NCBI RefSeq assembly: GCF_001758225.1
Contig: NZ_MAST01000001.1
Span: 310,001-374,000, forward strand
Direction of reading: 5' to 3'
Length of the DNA: 64,000 bases
Source of the DNA: Humibacillus sp. DSM 29435
Lineage (GTDB): Bacteria; Actinomycetota; Actinomycetes; Actinomycetales; Dermatophilaceae
Both the position numbers and the translations under genes were made by a program. Below, piece by piece: positions 27,260-35,585 of this stretch. How positions within the stretch are numbered: the stretch's first letter is position 1; every line of letters begins with the position of its first letter. Below the pieces are notes generated by a model. The model was given only the letters and a program-made list of their open reading frames with translations, did no database searches and was not told the origin of the DNA.

Positions 27260-27275
27260 TTCATCACATGATGAA
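27260..27275. promoter_or_regulatory. Perfect palindrome over the ABC transporter start codon; candidate TetR operator
   Basis: TTCATCACATGATGAA has 7-bp arms around CA and contains the ATG (27268) of the ATPase gene. It is AT-rich in GC-rich DNA and lies just past the tetR stop. Size and symmetry fit a TetR-family site. If bound, it would block initiation of a leaderless exporter transcript or of the shared message. Confidence 0.55.
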
Positions 27276-28080
27276 TAACTTCGAGGGTCCGGCGATCTCG
27301 ATCAACGGTTTGCAGGTCTCACGGGGTGGGCGGTCGGTCATCCCCGACCTCTCGCTGACGGTGGCATCGGGTCAGGTCGTGGGGCTGCTCGGCCCCTCAG
27401 GTTCCGGCAAGTCGACCCTGATCCGTTCGATCGTGGGCGTGCAGATGATCAGTGCCGGCACCATCACCGTGCTCGGTCACCCGGCCGGATCGCCGGCCCT
27501 GCGGTCTGAGGTCGGCTACGTCACCCAGAGCCCCAGCGTCTACGGCGACCTCACCGTGCGCGAGAACATCGCCTACTTCGCCCGGGCCGTCGGACTGCGC
27601 GGGGCCACGCTGGCGGATGCCGTCGAGCGCACCCTCGCGGAGGTAGACCTCACCTCGCAGGCCGCGCAGCTGGTCGGGAGCCTCTCGGGTGGTCAGGGAT
27701 CGAGGGTCTCTCTCGCCGCGGCCCTCGTCGGCCGGCCCACGTTGCTGATGCTCGACGAGCCGACGGTCGGGCTCGACCCGGTGCTGCGCCGCGACCTCTG
27801 GAACCTGTTCGGGCACCTCGCGGCAGCGGGCCACTCGCTGGTGGTGTCGAGCCACGTCATGGACGAGGCCGCCCGGTGCGACCGGCTGGTGCTGCTGCGC
27901 GAGGGTGAGGTGCTGGCCGACGTGACGCCCGCCGAGCTGCTCGCGCAGACCGGCGCCGCCGACGCGGATGCCGCGTTCCTGACGCTCATCGACGCCGAGA
28001 CCTCGACGTCACAGCGGGGCACGGCAGGGCACGACAGGCACGACGGGCACGGCGGGCACGAGGGGCGGGAGGCGTCGTGA
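27268..28080 (+). CDS. ABC transporter ATP-binding protein
   Basis: A 270-residue ATPase with Walker A GLLGPSGSGKST, Q-loop VTQSP, signature LSGGQGSR, Walker B LLMLDEPTVGLDP and the H-loop SSHVMDEA. It resembles the drug or polyketide exporter type (DrrA-like). The C-terminus carries a His/Gly/Asp-rich tail, HDRHDGHGGHEGREAS, which could bind metal. The gene overlaps the permease gene by 4 nt. No strong Shine-Dalgarno is seen, in keeping with the start lying in a palindrome. Confidence 0.92.
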   Translation: MMNNFEGPAISINGLQVSRGGRSVIPDLSLTVASGQVVGLLGPSGSGKSTLIRSIVGVQMISAGTITVLGHPAGSPALRSEVGYVTQSPSVYGDLTVRENIAYFARAVGLRGATLADAVERTLAEVDLTSQAAQLVGSLSGGQGSRVSLAAALVGRPTLLMLDEPTVGLDPVLRRDLWNLFGHLAAAGHSLVVSSHVMDEAARCDRLVLLREGEVLADVTPAELLAQTGAADADAAFLTLIDAETSTSQRGTAGHDRHDGHGGHEGREAS

Positions 28081-28811
28081 ACGCCGGACTGACCCTGGCC
28101 ACCGCCGCTCGGGTGCTGCGCCAGGTGCGCAGCGACCCGCGCACCATCGCCCTGATCCTCATCGTGCCCTGCGTGCTGCTGGGCCTGCTCGCCTGGATCT
28201 ACGAGAGCACCCCGGTCTTCGACGGCATCGGCCCGGCCCTGCTCGGCGTCTTCCCGATGATCGTCATGTTCATCGTCACCTCGGTCGCCACCCTGCGCGA
28301 GCGCCAGTCGGGCACTCTCGAGCGACTGCTCACCACCCCGATGGGCAAGGGCGACTTCATGATCGGGTACGCCGTCGCGTTCGGGGTGCTCGCCGTCGTA
28401 CAGGCCCTGGTGGCAACGGGGTTCGCGGTGTGGGTGTGCGGTCTCGAAGTCGCCGGGCCGGTGTGGCTGCTGATCGTCGTGGCCGTGTTCAACGCCCTGC
28501 TCGGTACGGCTCTCGGCCTGCTCGCCAGCGGCTTCGCCCGCACCGAGTTCCAGGCCGTGCAGTTCATGCCGGCGTTCATCCTGCCGCAGTTTCTGCTGTG
28601 CGGGCTGCTTGTCGCCCGTGATGCCATGCCCGAGGTGCTGCGCTGGGTGTCCGACGTGCTGCCGCTCTCGTACGCCGTCGACGCCATGAAGCAGATCGCC
28701 GTCAGCGCCGACCCGTCGGCCGCGGTGGCGGGTGACCTCGGCATCGTCACCAGCTTCGTCGTGCTGTCGCTCGCCCTGGCCTCGCTGACCCTGAGCCGCC
28801 GCTCGCCCTGA
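28077..28811 (+). CDS. ABC-2 type permease
   Basis: The 244-residue membrane partner of the preceding ATPase has six hydrophobic segments. The loop TLRERQSGTLERLLTTPMGK is the typical coupling region of ABC-2 permeases (NodJ/DrrB type). The late segment FMPAFILPQFLLCGLL with PLSYAVDAMKQI is also diagnostic. It starts with GTG overlapping the ATPase stop. The pair exports an unknown hydrophobic compound, probably under TetR control. Confidence 0.92.
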   Translation: MNAGLTLATAARVLRQVRSDPRTIALILIVPCVLLGLLAWIYESTPVFDGIGPALLGVFPMIVMFIVTSVATLRERQSGTLERLLTTPMGKGDFMIGYAVAFGVLAVVQALVATGFAVWVCGLEVAGPVWLLIVVAVFNALLGTALGLLASGFARTEFQAVQFMPAFILPQFLLCGLLVARDAMPEVLRWVSDVLPLSYAVDAMKQIAVSADPSAAVAGDLGIVTSFVVLSLALASLTLSRRSP

Positions 28812-28828
28812 GAGTTTCGTCGTCGAAG

Positions 28829-28866
28829 GCCGGGTTGATGGTCGAACGCCGGGCTGATGGTCGAAC
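28829..28866. repeat. Two 19-bp tandem repeats
   Basis: GCCGGGTTGATGGTCGAAC is followed directly by a copy with one T-to-C change. They lie in the 155-bp gap between the exporter and the isomerase gene. They could be an operator pair or a simple duplication. Confidence 0.55.
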
Positions 28867-28966
28867 GAGCCGGCACACCACCGTGTTCGGCCCCGAACGA
28901 CTCGTTCGCGGGGGAGGAGAGCGGGAGGGTGGGGGCGGCGGGGCGAGAATGACGGACAATGGGGGC

Positions 28967-29764
28967 ATGACGATCCGGGTCGGGCTCTCGACCTCGTCGG
29001 TGTACCCCGACAACGCGGCGACCGCCTTCGCGACCGCAAGCAACCTCGGCTACGACACCGTCGAGGTGATGGTCTGGACCGATCCGGTCACCCAGGAGGC
29101 CGGGGCCCTGCGTGCGCTGGCCGACCACCATGGCGTGCCCATCGTGTCGGTGCATGCCCCCACCCTGCTGGTCACCCAGGGCGTCTGGGGCAGCGAGCCC
29201 TGGGAGAAGGTCGACCGGTCGATCGAGATGGCCCTCGAGGTGGGCGCGCAGACGGTGGTGCTGCATCCGCCGTTCCGGTGGCAGCGTGAGTATGCCGCTG
29301 GGTTCGTCGACGGCATCGCCCTTCGGGAGCACGACTCGGGGGTGAGACTCGCCGTCGAGAACATGTACCCGTGGCGCACCCCCGGGCGCGAGACCCTCGT
29401 GTACCTGCCGCACTGGGACCCGACGTCACAGCCGTACGACCACGTCACGCTCGACCTGTCGCACACGGCCACGGCCGGCTCCGACGCGCTCGCGATGGCC
29501 CGGGCGCTCGGTCCCCGGCTCACCCACCTGCACCTCACCGACGGTCTCGGGTCGTTCAAGGACGAGCACCTCGTGCCGGGCCGTGGGGGGCAGCCGTGCG
29601 CCGAGCTGCTGCAGCACCTCGCCGACATCGCCTGGCCGGGCGAGGTCGTCGTCGAGGTGAGCACCCGCAAGGCCGGCCCCGACCAGCGCGAGGTCGACCT
29701 GGCCGAGGCCCTGGCCTTCGCCCGGTTGGGGCTGGTGCCGACCAGGGGGGCCAGCCGTATCTGA
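28967..29764 (+). CDS. Sugar phosphate isomerase/epimerase-like TIM-barrel protein
   Basis: The 265-residue protein fits the xylose-isomerase-like TIM-barrel family: NLGYDTVEVMVW, VPIVSVHAPTLL, VVLHPPFRWQ, LAVENMYPW, VTLDLSHTATAG, LTHLHLTDGLGSFKDEHLVP and EVVVEVSTR. The His, Glu and Asp positions for a divalent metal are kept. It may act on a sugar or polyol; the substrate is unknown. ATG 28967 matches family starts; ATG 28949 is a close alternative. Confidence 0.83.
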   Translation: MTIRVGLSTSSVYPDNAATAFATASNLGYDTVEVMVWTDPVTQEAGALRALADHHGVPIVSVHAPTLLVTQGVWGSEPWEKVDRSIEMALEVGAQTVVLHPPFRWQREYAAGFVDGIALREHDSGVRLAVENMYPWRTPGRETLVYLPHWDPTSQPYDHVTLDLSHTATAGSDALAMARALGPRLTHLHLTDGLGSFKDEHLVPGRGGQPCAELLQHLADIAWPGEVVVEVSTRKAGPDQREVDLAEALAFARLGLVPTRGASRI

Positions 29765-29827
29765 GACCCGCTCGGGCACGACTCGGCTAGCGTCGACCCC
29801 AGCGATGCCCGTGGCCGATCGAAGGAT

Positions 29828-30205
29828 GTGAACGTGGACGACAGCGACAAGCGGTGGCCGAGCAGCGTGTACGACCAGGGCGAAGAACCTGACCCGCGGT
29901 TCTCGCTCGCCAACGAGCGCACCTTTCTGGCCTGGGTGCGCACGACCCTGGCCCTGCTTGCGGCGGCAGCGGCCATGGACGCCCTCGACCTGCCGATGCC
30001 CGACCGGCTGCAGCGCGCCGTCGCCGTGCTGCTGGCCGTGGTCGCGCTCTTCACCGGGGTGCAGGCCTGGCTCGGCTGGGCCCGCACCGAGCGGGCCATG
30101 CGCACCGGTCAACCGCTTCCGAGCAACCGGGCCAGTCTGCCCATCGCGATCGCCGTGTCGGTCGTGGCGCTCGCGTTGGCTCTCGCCTCCCTGCTGCGGG
30201 TCTGA
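29828..30205 (+). CDS. DUF202 (YidH-type) membrane protein
   Basis: A 125-residue protein with the DUF202 signature FSLANERTFLAWVRTTLALL near residue 25, followed by three hydrophobic segments. The function is unknown. It starts with GTG after GAAGGA. A second DUF202 gene follows immediately, as tandem yidH/yidG-like pairs often do. Confidence 0.85.
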   Translation: MNVDDSDKRWPSSVYDQGEEPDPRFSLANERTFLAWVRTTLALLAAAAAMDALDLPMPDRLQRAVAVLLAVVALFTGVQAWLGWARTERAMRTGQPLPSNRASLPIAIAVSVVALALALASLLRV

Positions 30206-30556
30206 GTGACCGGCGACGACACCGGTGCCGGCCCCCCACGAGGCATGGCGCCCGAACGCACCGCCCTGGCCTGGTCGCGCACCGGGCTGGCGCTGCTCGG
30301 CGCCGGGCTGCTCGTCGGACGGCTGGCGCTGGGCTCGCTGGGCCTCGCGGTGGTGGTGCCGCTGGCCCTGGCCCTGGCCCTCACCGGCTGGGTGCTGGTC
30401 AACTCGCTGCGCCGCGGGCGGTGGTCGCGTCCGGTGACGAACGAGGGGCTGCCGGCATCCGTCATCCACGACGGACGGCTCCCCGCGGTGGTGTCGGTCG
30501 TCATCACGCTGCTCTGCCTGTGTGAGCTGGCCTCGGTGCTGGCCGGCTGGATCTAG
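30206..30556 (+). CDS. Second DUF202 membrane protein
   Basis: The 116-residue protein carries the shorter DUF202 pattern MAPERTALAWSRTGLALLGA and three hydrophobic segments. The GTG start directly follows the stop of the first DUF202 gene (TGAGTG), so the two are translated together and may form a heteromer. Function unknown. Confidence 0.82.
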   Translation: MTGDDTGAGPPRGMAPERTALAWSRTGLALLGAGLLVGRLALGSLGLAVVVPLALALALTGWVLVNSLRRGRWSRPVTNEGLPASVIHDGRLPAVVSVVITLLCLCELASVLAGWI

Positions 30557-30603
30557 CGCTGCCGCCCCGAGATACGTTGGTGGTCCCACCAGAAAGGCGC
30601 CGC

Positions 30604-31374
30604 ATGATCGAGATCCTCACTGCCAACCAGCTGCCCCGAGCCAGGGCGGCCGGCGCCCTGGTCGCTGACATCCTGCAGACGCTGAAGAGCCGCAGCACCG
30701 TGGGCACCAACCTGCTCGACATCGACGGGTGGGCCCGGGGCATGATCGACGCGGCCGGAGCCGTGTCGTGCTACGTCGACTACGAGCCGTCCTTCGGGCG
30801 CGGGCCGTTCGGCCACTACATCTGCACGTCGGTCAACGACGCCGTGCTGCACGGGCTGCCTCACGACTACCCGCTGGCCGACGGTGATCTGCTCTCGCTC
30901 GACCTGGCCGTCTCGCAGGGCGGTGTCGTCGCCGACTCCGCCATCAGCTTCATCGTGGGTCGGTCGAATCCGGCGGAGAGCGTCGCGATGATCAGCGCGA
31001 CCGAACGCGCACTGTCAGCAGGGATAGCGGCTGCCGGCCCCGGCGCCCGCATCGGCGACATCTCGCATGCCATCGGGGTGGCCCTGCGCGAAGCGGGGTA
31101 TCCGGTCAACACCGAGTTCGGCGGCCACGGGCTCGGCTCGACGATGCACCAGGACCCGCACATCCCGAACACCGGGCGCCCCGGCCGCGGCTACCGACTG
31201 CGCCCGGGCCTGTTGCTGGCGCTGGAGCCCTGGGTCATGGCCGACACCGCCGAGCTCGTCACCGACCCCGACGGGTGGACGCTGCGAAGCGCCACCGGGT
31301 GCCGAACAGCGCACAGCGAGCACACGATCGCCATCACGAGCGACGGTGCCGAGATCCTCACCCTGCCGAGATAG
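30604..31374 (+). CDS. map: Methionine aminopeptidase, type I
   Basis: Removes the initiator Met from nascent proteins. The 256-residue protein has all five metal ligands in the usual blocks: two Asp in LLSLDLAVSQGGVVADSAISF, His in GGHGLGSTMHQDPHIPN, Glu in ALEPWV and Glu in SEHTIAI. GGHGLG is the type I signature. Substrate His is kept in FGHYICTSVND-type context. It stands alone here, away from ribosomal genes, so it is probably an additional map copy. Confidence 0.93.
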   Translation: MIEILTANQLPRARAAGALVADILQTLKSRSTVGTNLLDIDGWARGMIDAAGAVSCYVDYEPSFGRGPFGHYICTSVNDAVLHGLPHDYPLADGDLLSLDLAVSQGGVVADSAISFIVGRSNPAESVAMISATERALSAGIAAAGPGARIGDISHAIGVALREAGYPVNTEFGGHGLGSTMHQDPHIPNTGRPGRGYRLRPGLLLALEPWVMADTAELVTDPDGWTLRSATGCRTAHSEHTIAITSDGAEILTLPR

Positions 31375-31415
31375 TCACCACCGAGGGGTCGGAGACAGGG
31401 GCTACGCCGACGCGC

Positions 31416-32150
31416 TCAGGGCTGACGCTCGCGCCAGCCTCGCGGGCGAACCGACAGCATGTCGACGCTCGCGCCGGCGGGGGCGTGCATCGCGAACCTG
31501 GCGGCCTGCACGACCGACTCCACGTCGAGGTAGGCGTCGGCGTCGTAGTCAGCGCCCTCGAACTCCACGAGCTCGTGCTGCATGTCGGTGTCGACGCGGC
31601 CAGGATGCAGCGAGGTGACCCGCACGCCGTGGCTCCGTTCCTCCTCCCGCAACGCGTCGGTGAGAGCTCGCAGCGCGAACTTCGACGCGCAGTAGGCGCC
31701 CGACGACGCTCCCGAGACCAGGCCCGACCCGGAGTTGACCGCGAGCACCAGGCCGCGGGACCGGCGCAGGGCGGGCAGCAGCGCCCGGGTCACCATCGCG
31801 ACGGCCACGACGTTCACCGTCATCGACTCGAGCCAGTCGGATGCCGGTGACTGCGCCACCGTGCCCGAACGCAGCACGCCGGCGGAGTGCACGAGCACGT
31901 CGACCCGGTCGAGTCTCTTCACGATTTCGTTGAGGGCCCGGTCGAGCGACCCGCCCGGGGAGCAGTCACCGAGGTCGGCGACCAGCCCGCTGCCGGACGG
32001 GAGCACCGACGCGACGCGGTCAACGGCATCCGCCGACCGGCCCCCGACGACGACGTGGTGGGTGGCTGCGAGGTCGCGAACGATCGCCAGGCCGATGCCG
32101 CGGGTGCCTCCGGTGACGACGGCGACGGGTCGGTCGGGTGCGGCCGTCAC
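31416..32150 (-). CDS. Short-chain dehydrogenase/reductase
   Basis: A classical SDR of 244 residues with VVTGGTRGIG (cofactor), HSAGVL (NNAG-like), a catalytic Ser in VNSGSGLVSG and YCASK. The Arg in VVGGRSAD after strand 2 suggests NADPH. The substrate is unknown. It starts with GTG overlapping the stop of ku, so the two genes are co-translated; a link to end joining is not evident. Confidence 0.88.
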   Translation of the reverse strand: MTAAPDRPVAVVTGGTRGIGLAIVRDLAATHHVVVGGRSADAVDRVASVLPSGSGLVADLGDCSPGGSLDRALNEIVKRLDRVDVLVHSAGVLRSGTVAQSPASDWLESMTVNVVAVAMVTRALLPALRRSRGLVLAVNSGSGLVSGASSGAYCASKFALRALTDALREEERSHGVRVTSLHPGRVDTDMQHELVEFEGADYDADAYLDVESVVQAARFAMHAPAGASVDMLSVRPRGWRERQP

Positions 32151-33085
32151 GCCGACTTCTTGGCGGTGGTCTTCTTGGCGGTGGTCTTCTTCGCAGCCGA
32201 CTTCTTCGTCGTGCTCTTCTTCGCCGCAGCCTTCTTCGTCGTCTTAGCCCCGTCTCCGGATGCGCTCTCGGAGGCCGGCCCGGGGCCGGCGGAGTCGGCG
32301 CGAGAACCCTTGGCGGCCTTGGCCTTGTCGACGCTTCGCTGCAGAGCAGCGAGCAGGTCGATGACCTCCGTGTCGTCCGACTTCGCCTCTGGTGTCTCGG
32401 TGATCTCGCCGCCCTCGATCTTGGTCGCGACGAGCGCGGTGACGGCCTCGGAGTAGTCGTCCTCGAACTCGTCGGGCTCGTAGTCGCCCGACAGCGAGTC
32501 GACGAGGGAGCTGGCCATGGCCAGCTCTTTGGCGGTGGCGTGGGTGTCATCGTCCAACGACTCGAACTCGGGGGCGCGTACCTCGTCGGCCCACAGCAGG
32601 GTCTGCAGCACGATGACGTTCTCGCGCACCCGCAGCACGGCGAGGGTCATTCGGGTGCGCACCGCCACCGTGACGAGCGCCATCCGGTCGGCCTTCTCGA
32701 GGGCGTCACGCAGCAGGATGTAAGGCTTGAGGCCGGTCTTGTCGGGCTCGAGGTAGTAGCTCTTGTCGAACAGCAGCGGGTCGATCTGCTCCGACGGCAC
32801 GAACTTCTCGATCGAGATCTCCTTCGACGACCGCGACGGCAGGCCTTTCATGTCCTCGTCGGTGAGCACGACCATCTGCCCGTCGGCGGCCTCGTAGCCC
32901 TTCGCGATGTCGGCGTAGGCCACCTCCTCACCGTCGATGGCACACACGCGTTGGTACTTGATGCGGCCGCCGTCCTTCTCGTGCACCTGCCGGAACTGCA
33001 CATCGTGGTTCTCCGTCGCGGAGAACAGTCGGACCGGGACGTTGACGAGGCCGAACGAGACGGCGCCTTTCCAGATGGCTCGCAT
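32147..33085 (-). CDS. ku: Non-homologous end-joining protein Ku
   Basis: Bacterial Ku homodimer that binds double-strand ends and recruits LigD. The 312-residue protein starts MRAIWKGAVSFGLVNVPVRL, the standard bacterial Ku N-terminus, and has the core to about residue 250. The C-terminus is a long Lys/Ala/Thr tail (AKKSTTKKSAAKKTTAKKTT), like mycobacterial Ku tails that bind DNA. The tail is encoded by imperfect repeats. It is head to head with the ligD ligase gene, only 18 bp apart. Confidence 0.96.
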   Translation of the reverse strand: MRAIWKGAVSFGLVNVPVRLFSATENHDVQFRQVHEKDGGRIKYQRVCAIDGEEVAYADIAKGYEAADGQMVVLTDEDMKGLPSRSSKEISIEKFVPSEQIDPLLFDKSYYLEPDKTGLKPYILLRDALEKADRMALVTVAVRTRMTLAVLRVRENVIVLQTLLWADEVRAPEFESLDDDTHATAKELAMASSLVDSLSGDYEPDEFEDDYSEAVTALVATKIEGGEITETPEAKSDDTEVIDLLAALQRSVDKAKAAKGSRADSAGPGPASESASGDGAKTTKKAAAKKSTTKKSAAKKTTAKKTTAKKSA

Positions 33086-33103
33086 GGGAACAAGAATGCA
33101 CCC
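33086..33103. promoter_or_regulatory. 18-bp divergent spacer between ku and ligD
   Basis: Only 18 bp separate the two start codons. The spacer is richer in A than its surroundings but is too short for two ordinary promoters with leaders. Either the promoters lie inside the opposite genes or the messages are leaderless. Confidence 0.5.
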
Positions 33104-34069
33104 ATGCGCCCCATGCTCGCGACGTCGACGGACACCGTTCCGGTCGGTGACCGATGGGCGCACGAGGTGAAGTGGGACGGAATGCGGCTGCTGACCGATG
33201 TGTCCGCAGACGGGGTGAGGCTCTTCTCGCGCACCGAGCGCGACGTCACCGCGGCCTTTCCCGAGCTGCTCGGGCTGGCGGCGGAGTTCGCCGACATGCT
33301 GCTCGACGGGGAGGTCGTCTGCCTGCGCGACGGGGTGCCGTCGTTCTCGGCGCTGGCTGACCGGATCCACGTGACCGATGCCCGGCGGGCGGCCCGCCTG
33401 GCCGAGTCGAACCCGGTGACGCTGATGGCGTTCGACCTCATACGTCTCTACGGGGTCGACCTGACGGCTCGGTCGTGGGTCGACCGCCGCCGCACCCTCG
33501 AGCGGCTCGAGCTCAACTCGCCGCGGTGGCAGACACCACCCACCTTCACCGACGGCGCCGTGCTCTACGCAGCAACGAAGGAGCAGGGCCTCGAAGGTGT
33601 CGTCTCCAAGCGCGTCGACTCGGCCTACCTTCCCGGTCGGCGGTCGGCCTACTGGCTCAAGGCTCCCCACCGGGGCACGATCTCGGTCGTCATCGGTGGC
33701 TGGCGGCCGGAGTCGACGGGCGGGGTGAAGGGCCGCCTCGGGGCCGTGCTCGTGGGCGTGCCCGGGCCGGGCGGTCTGCGCTACCTCGGCCGGGTCGGCT
33801 CCGGGCTGGCGGGCAAGACGGGCAGTGCTCTCATGGGCGACCTCTCACCCCTTCAGACCAGCGAGTCCCCTTTCGGCACAGAGGTTCCGAGAGAGGATGC
33901 CGCTGGCGCGCAGTGGGTGCACCCTTTGTTGGTGGCCGACGTTCAGTCGCTCGGTCTGAGCGGTCAGGGCCGGCTGCGCCAGCCCGCCTACAAGGGCCTG
34001 CGGGCCGACCTGACGCCGGCCGACCTCGACGACCTCGATGGCCCCAGTGACCAAGCGGGTGGTGCGTGA
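33104..34069 (+). CDS. ligD: ATP-dependent DNA ligase (LigD ligase domain)
   Basis: Seals ends in non-homologous joining. The 321-residue protein begins MRPMLATSTD and has the adenylation motif EVKWDGMR with the nucleophilic Lys, motif III LMAFDLIRLYG, motif IV EGVVSKR and motif V YWLKAPH. A C-terminal OB domain follows. Polymerase and phosphoesterase domains are absent; the polymerase is the next gene. The ATG at 33104 lies 18 bp from the ku start on the other strand. Confidence 0.94.
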   Translation: MRPMLATSTDTVPVGDRWAHEVKWDGMRLLTDVSADGVRLFSRTERDVTAAFPELLGLAAEFADMLLDGEVVCLRDGVPSFSALADRIHVTDARRAARLAESNPVTLMAFDLIRLYGVDLTARSWVDRRRTLERLELNSPRWQTPPTFTDGAVLYAATKEQGLEGVVSKRVDSAYLPGRRSAYWLKAPHRGTISVVIGGWRPESTGGVKGRLGAVLVGVPGPGGLRYLGRVGSGLAGKTGSALMGDLSPLQTSESPFGTEVPREDAAGAQWVHPLLVADVQSLGLSGQGRLRQPAYKGLRADLTPADLDDLDGPSDQAGGA

Positions 34070-34953
34070 TGGCGTACGAGGCAACGAAGGTGACCGTCGA
34101 GGTCGAAGGTCGCCGGATGCGGCTCAGCAGCCTCGACAAGGTGATGTACCCACGCACCAACACGACCAAGGCCGAGGTGCTCGACTACTACGCGCGCATC
34201 TCACCGGTGCTGCTACCGCACCTGGCCGGGCGCCCGGTCACCCGCGTGCGCTTTCCGCACGGCGTCGGTGACACGCAGTTCTTCGAGAAGAACATCCCGG
34301 CCGGAACCCCGCCCTGGCTGAGGCGTGCGGGCAATGACCCGGTGTTTCCGTTCATCGACGACCTGGCCGGCCTCACCTTCTTCGCCAACCTGAACTCGAT
34401 CGAGCTGCACGTGCCCCAGTGGCGGTGGGAAGGCGAAGGCAGAGCGGCCGAGCCACGCCGGCCCGACCGCCTCGTGATCGACCTCGACCCCGGCCCCGGT
34501 GTCGGACTGCCCGAGTGTGCAGACGTGGCCGTGCTGGTCCGAGAGCGCTTGACCCAGATCGGTCTCGACACCGTGCCCGTGACGAGTGGCAGCAAGGGCC
34601 TCCAGCTCTATGCCGTGCTGCCGGGGGTGCATTCCAGTGACCAGATCCGCGACACGGTCGCTCAGCTGGCTCAGGAGCTGAGCAAGAGCCACCCCGACCG
34701 GGTGGTGTGGAAGATGGCCAAGGACCTGCGGCCCGGAAAGATCTTTCTCGACTGGAGCCAGAACGTCGCGGCCAAGACGACGATCTGCCCGTACTCGCTC
34801 AGGGGCCGCGACGCCCCCACGGTGGCCGCCCCCCGCACCTGGGCAGAGATCGAGGGCGGGGTGGGCGGCGGCGAGCTGCACCAGCTTCGCATGGACGAGG
34901 TGCTCGCCCGCGTCGAGGAGCAGGGAGATCTGGCCGCCGCCCTGACGCAGTGA
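34066..34953 (+). CDS. LigD-type polymerase (primase-polymerase) domain protein
   Basis: A stand-alone PolDom of about 295 residues that fills gaps and adds ribonucleotides at broken ends. Visible blocks are LSSLDKVMYPRTNTTKAEVL, ARISPVLLPHLAGRPVTR, the catalytic Asp pair in LVIDLDPGPGVG, VPVTSGSKGLQLYAVL, RPGKIFLDWSQN and KTTICPYSLRGR. It starts at GTG 34066 or ATG 34069, overlapping the ligase stop. The split ligase and polymerase genes replace a single multidomain LigD. Confidence 0.94.
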   Translation: MMAYEATKVTVEVEGRRMRLSSLDKVMYPRTNTTKAEVLDYYARISPVLLPHLAGRPVTRVRFPHGVGDTQFFEKNIPAGTPPWLRRAGNDPVFPFIDDLAGLTFFANLNSIELHVPQWRWEGEGRAAEPRRPDRLVIDLDPGPGVGLPECADVAVLVRERLTQIGLDTVPVTSGSKGLQLYAVLPGVHSSDQIRDTVAQLAQELSKSHPDRVVWKMAKDLRPGKIFLDWSQNVAAKTTICPYSLRGRDAPTVAAPRTWAEIEGGVGGGELHQLRMDEVLARVEEQGDLAAALTQ

Positions 34954-34956
34954 CGG

Positions 34957-34988
34957 CGAAGCCCGACACCACAGGGCGTCGGGCTTCG
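34957..34988 (+). terminator. Terminator hairpin after the ligD operon
   Basis: CGAAGCCCGAC (34957-34967) and GTCGGGCTTCG (34978-34988) form a perfect 11-bp stem with a 10-nt loop, starting 4 nt past the stop codon. There is no U tract, which is common in actinobacteria. Confidence 0.8.
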
Positions 34989-35108
34989 GCGTGGATCAGC
35001 TGACTGCTGTTGCCCTCGGCCGGCCGAGCGAGTTCGAGGGGTAACGCGCTCGGCCACCATGGAGCCCAGTCGGCTTCTCGGTCAGAACCTGGTCCAAAAT
35101 CCGAGTCA

Positions 35109-35125
35109 GCATCTGAAACAGATGC
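35109..35125 (-). terminator. Hairpin downstream of lsr2
   Basis: GCATCTG-AAA-CAGATGC is a perfect 7-bp stem with a 3-nt loop in the 208-bp gap between the convergent polymerase and lsr2 genes. A second palindrome, TCTGATCAGA, lies near 35137. The gap is AT-richer than its surroundings. The hairpin may end lsr2 transcription. Confidence 0.5.
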
Positions 35126-35161
35126 CGGGTCAGGTTTCTGATCAGATTTTCGAGCGGATTC

Positions 35162-35488
35162 TCAGTGGGCCTTGTCGTAGGCCGACTGAACCTCTGCCGA
35201 GATGCGGCCACGGTCAGAGACCGCATGGCCGTTGGCCCGGGCCCATTCGCGCACAGCACTGAGGTCGGTGCGCTTCGGGGAGCCGGCGCGCTTGCGGCCC
35301 ACGCCCCGGGTGGCGCCACTGCGGCGCGCATGACCGGTCCACCCCGCGATATCGTCGCGAAGCTTCTTGGCATTCTTGTCGGACAGGTCGATCTCGTAGG
35401 TGACGCCGTCGAGAGCGAAGGTCACCGTTTCAGCGGCATTACCGCCGTCGAGATCGTCGATGAGTACAACTTCGACACGCTGAGCCAT
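35162..35488 (-). CDS. lsr2: Lsr2-family nucleoid-associated protein
   Basis: H-NS-like silencer of AT-rich DNA. The 108-residue protein has the N-terminal dimerisation domain (MAQRVEVVLIDDLDGGNAAE, VTFALDGVTYEIDLSDKNAK) and a C-terminal DNA-binding domain with the AT-hook-like DRGRISAEV. Linker residues RRSGATRGVGRKRAG are basic. Length and motifs are normal. AT-rich promoter DNA lies upstream, so it may bind its own promoter. Confidence 0.96.
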   Translation of the reverse strand: MAQRVEVVLIDDLDGGNAAETVTFALDGVTYEIDLSDKNAKKLRDDIAGWTGHARRSGATRGVGRKRAGSPKRTDLSAVREWARANGHAVSDRGRISAEVQSAYDKAH

Positions 35489-35536
35489 GGTTCTCCATCG
35501 TGATGATTGCGCCCTTTCGGGCTGAGGGGAGCGACG

Positions 35537-35563
35537 AAACTAACACCTCGTCGCGACCGACAA
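35537..35563 (-). promoter_or_regulatory. Possible lsr2 promoter
   Basis: On the minus strand TTGTCG (35563-35558) and TAGTTT (35542-35537) resemble -35 and -10 elements, with a short 15-bp spacer. They lie about 50 bp before the lsr2 start within an AT-richer stretch. This is a weak call. Confidence 0.3.
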
Positions 35564-35585
35564 TTTACACGAGAAGACGATGATT

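Noticed and set aside
27693-29039. 448-codon minus-strand frame across the ABC-2 exporter
   Set aside because: It is antisense to two recognised genes and reads as His/Glu/Gly/Asp-rich shadow.
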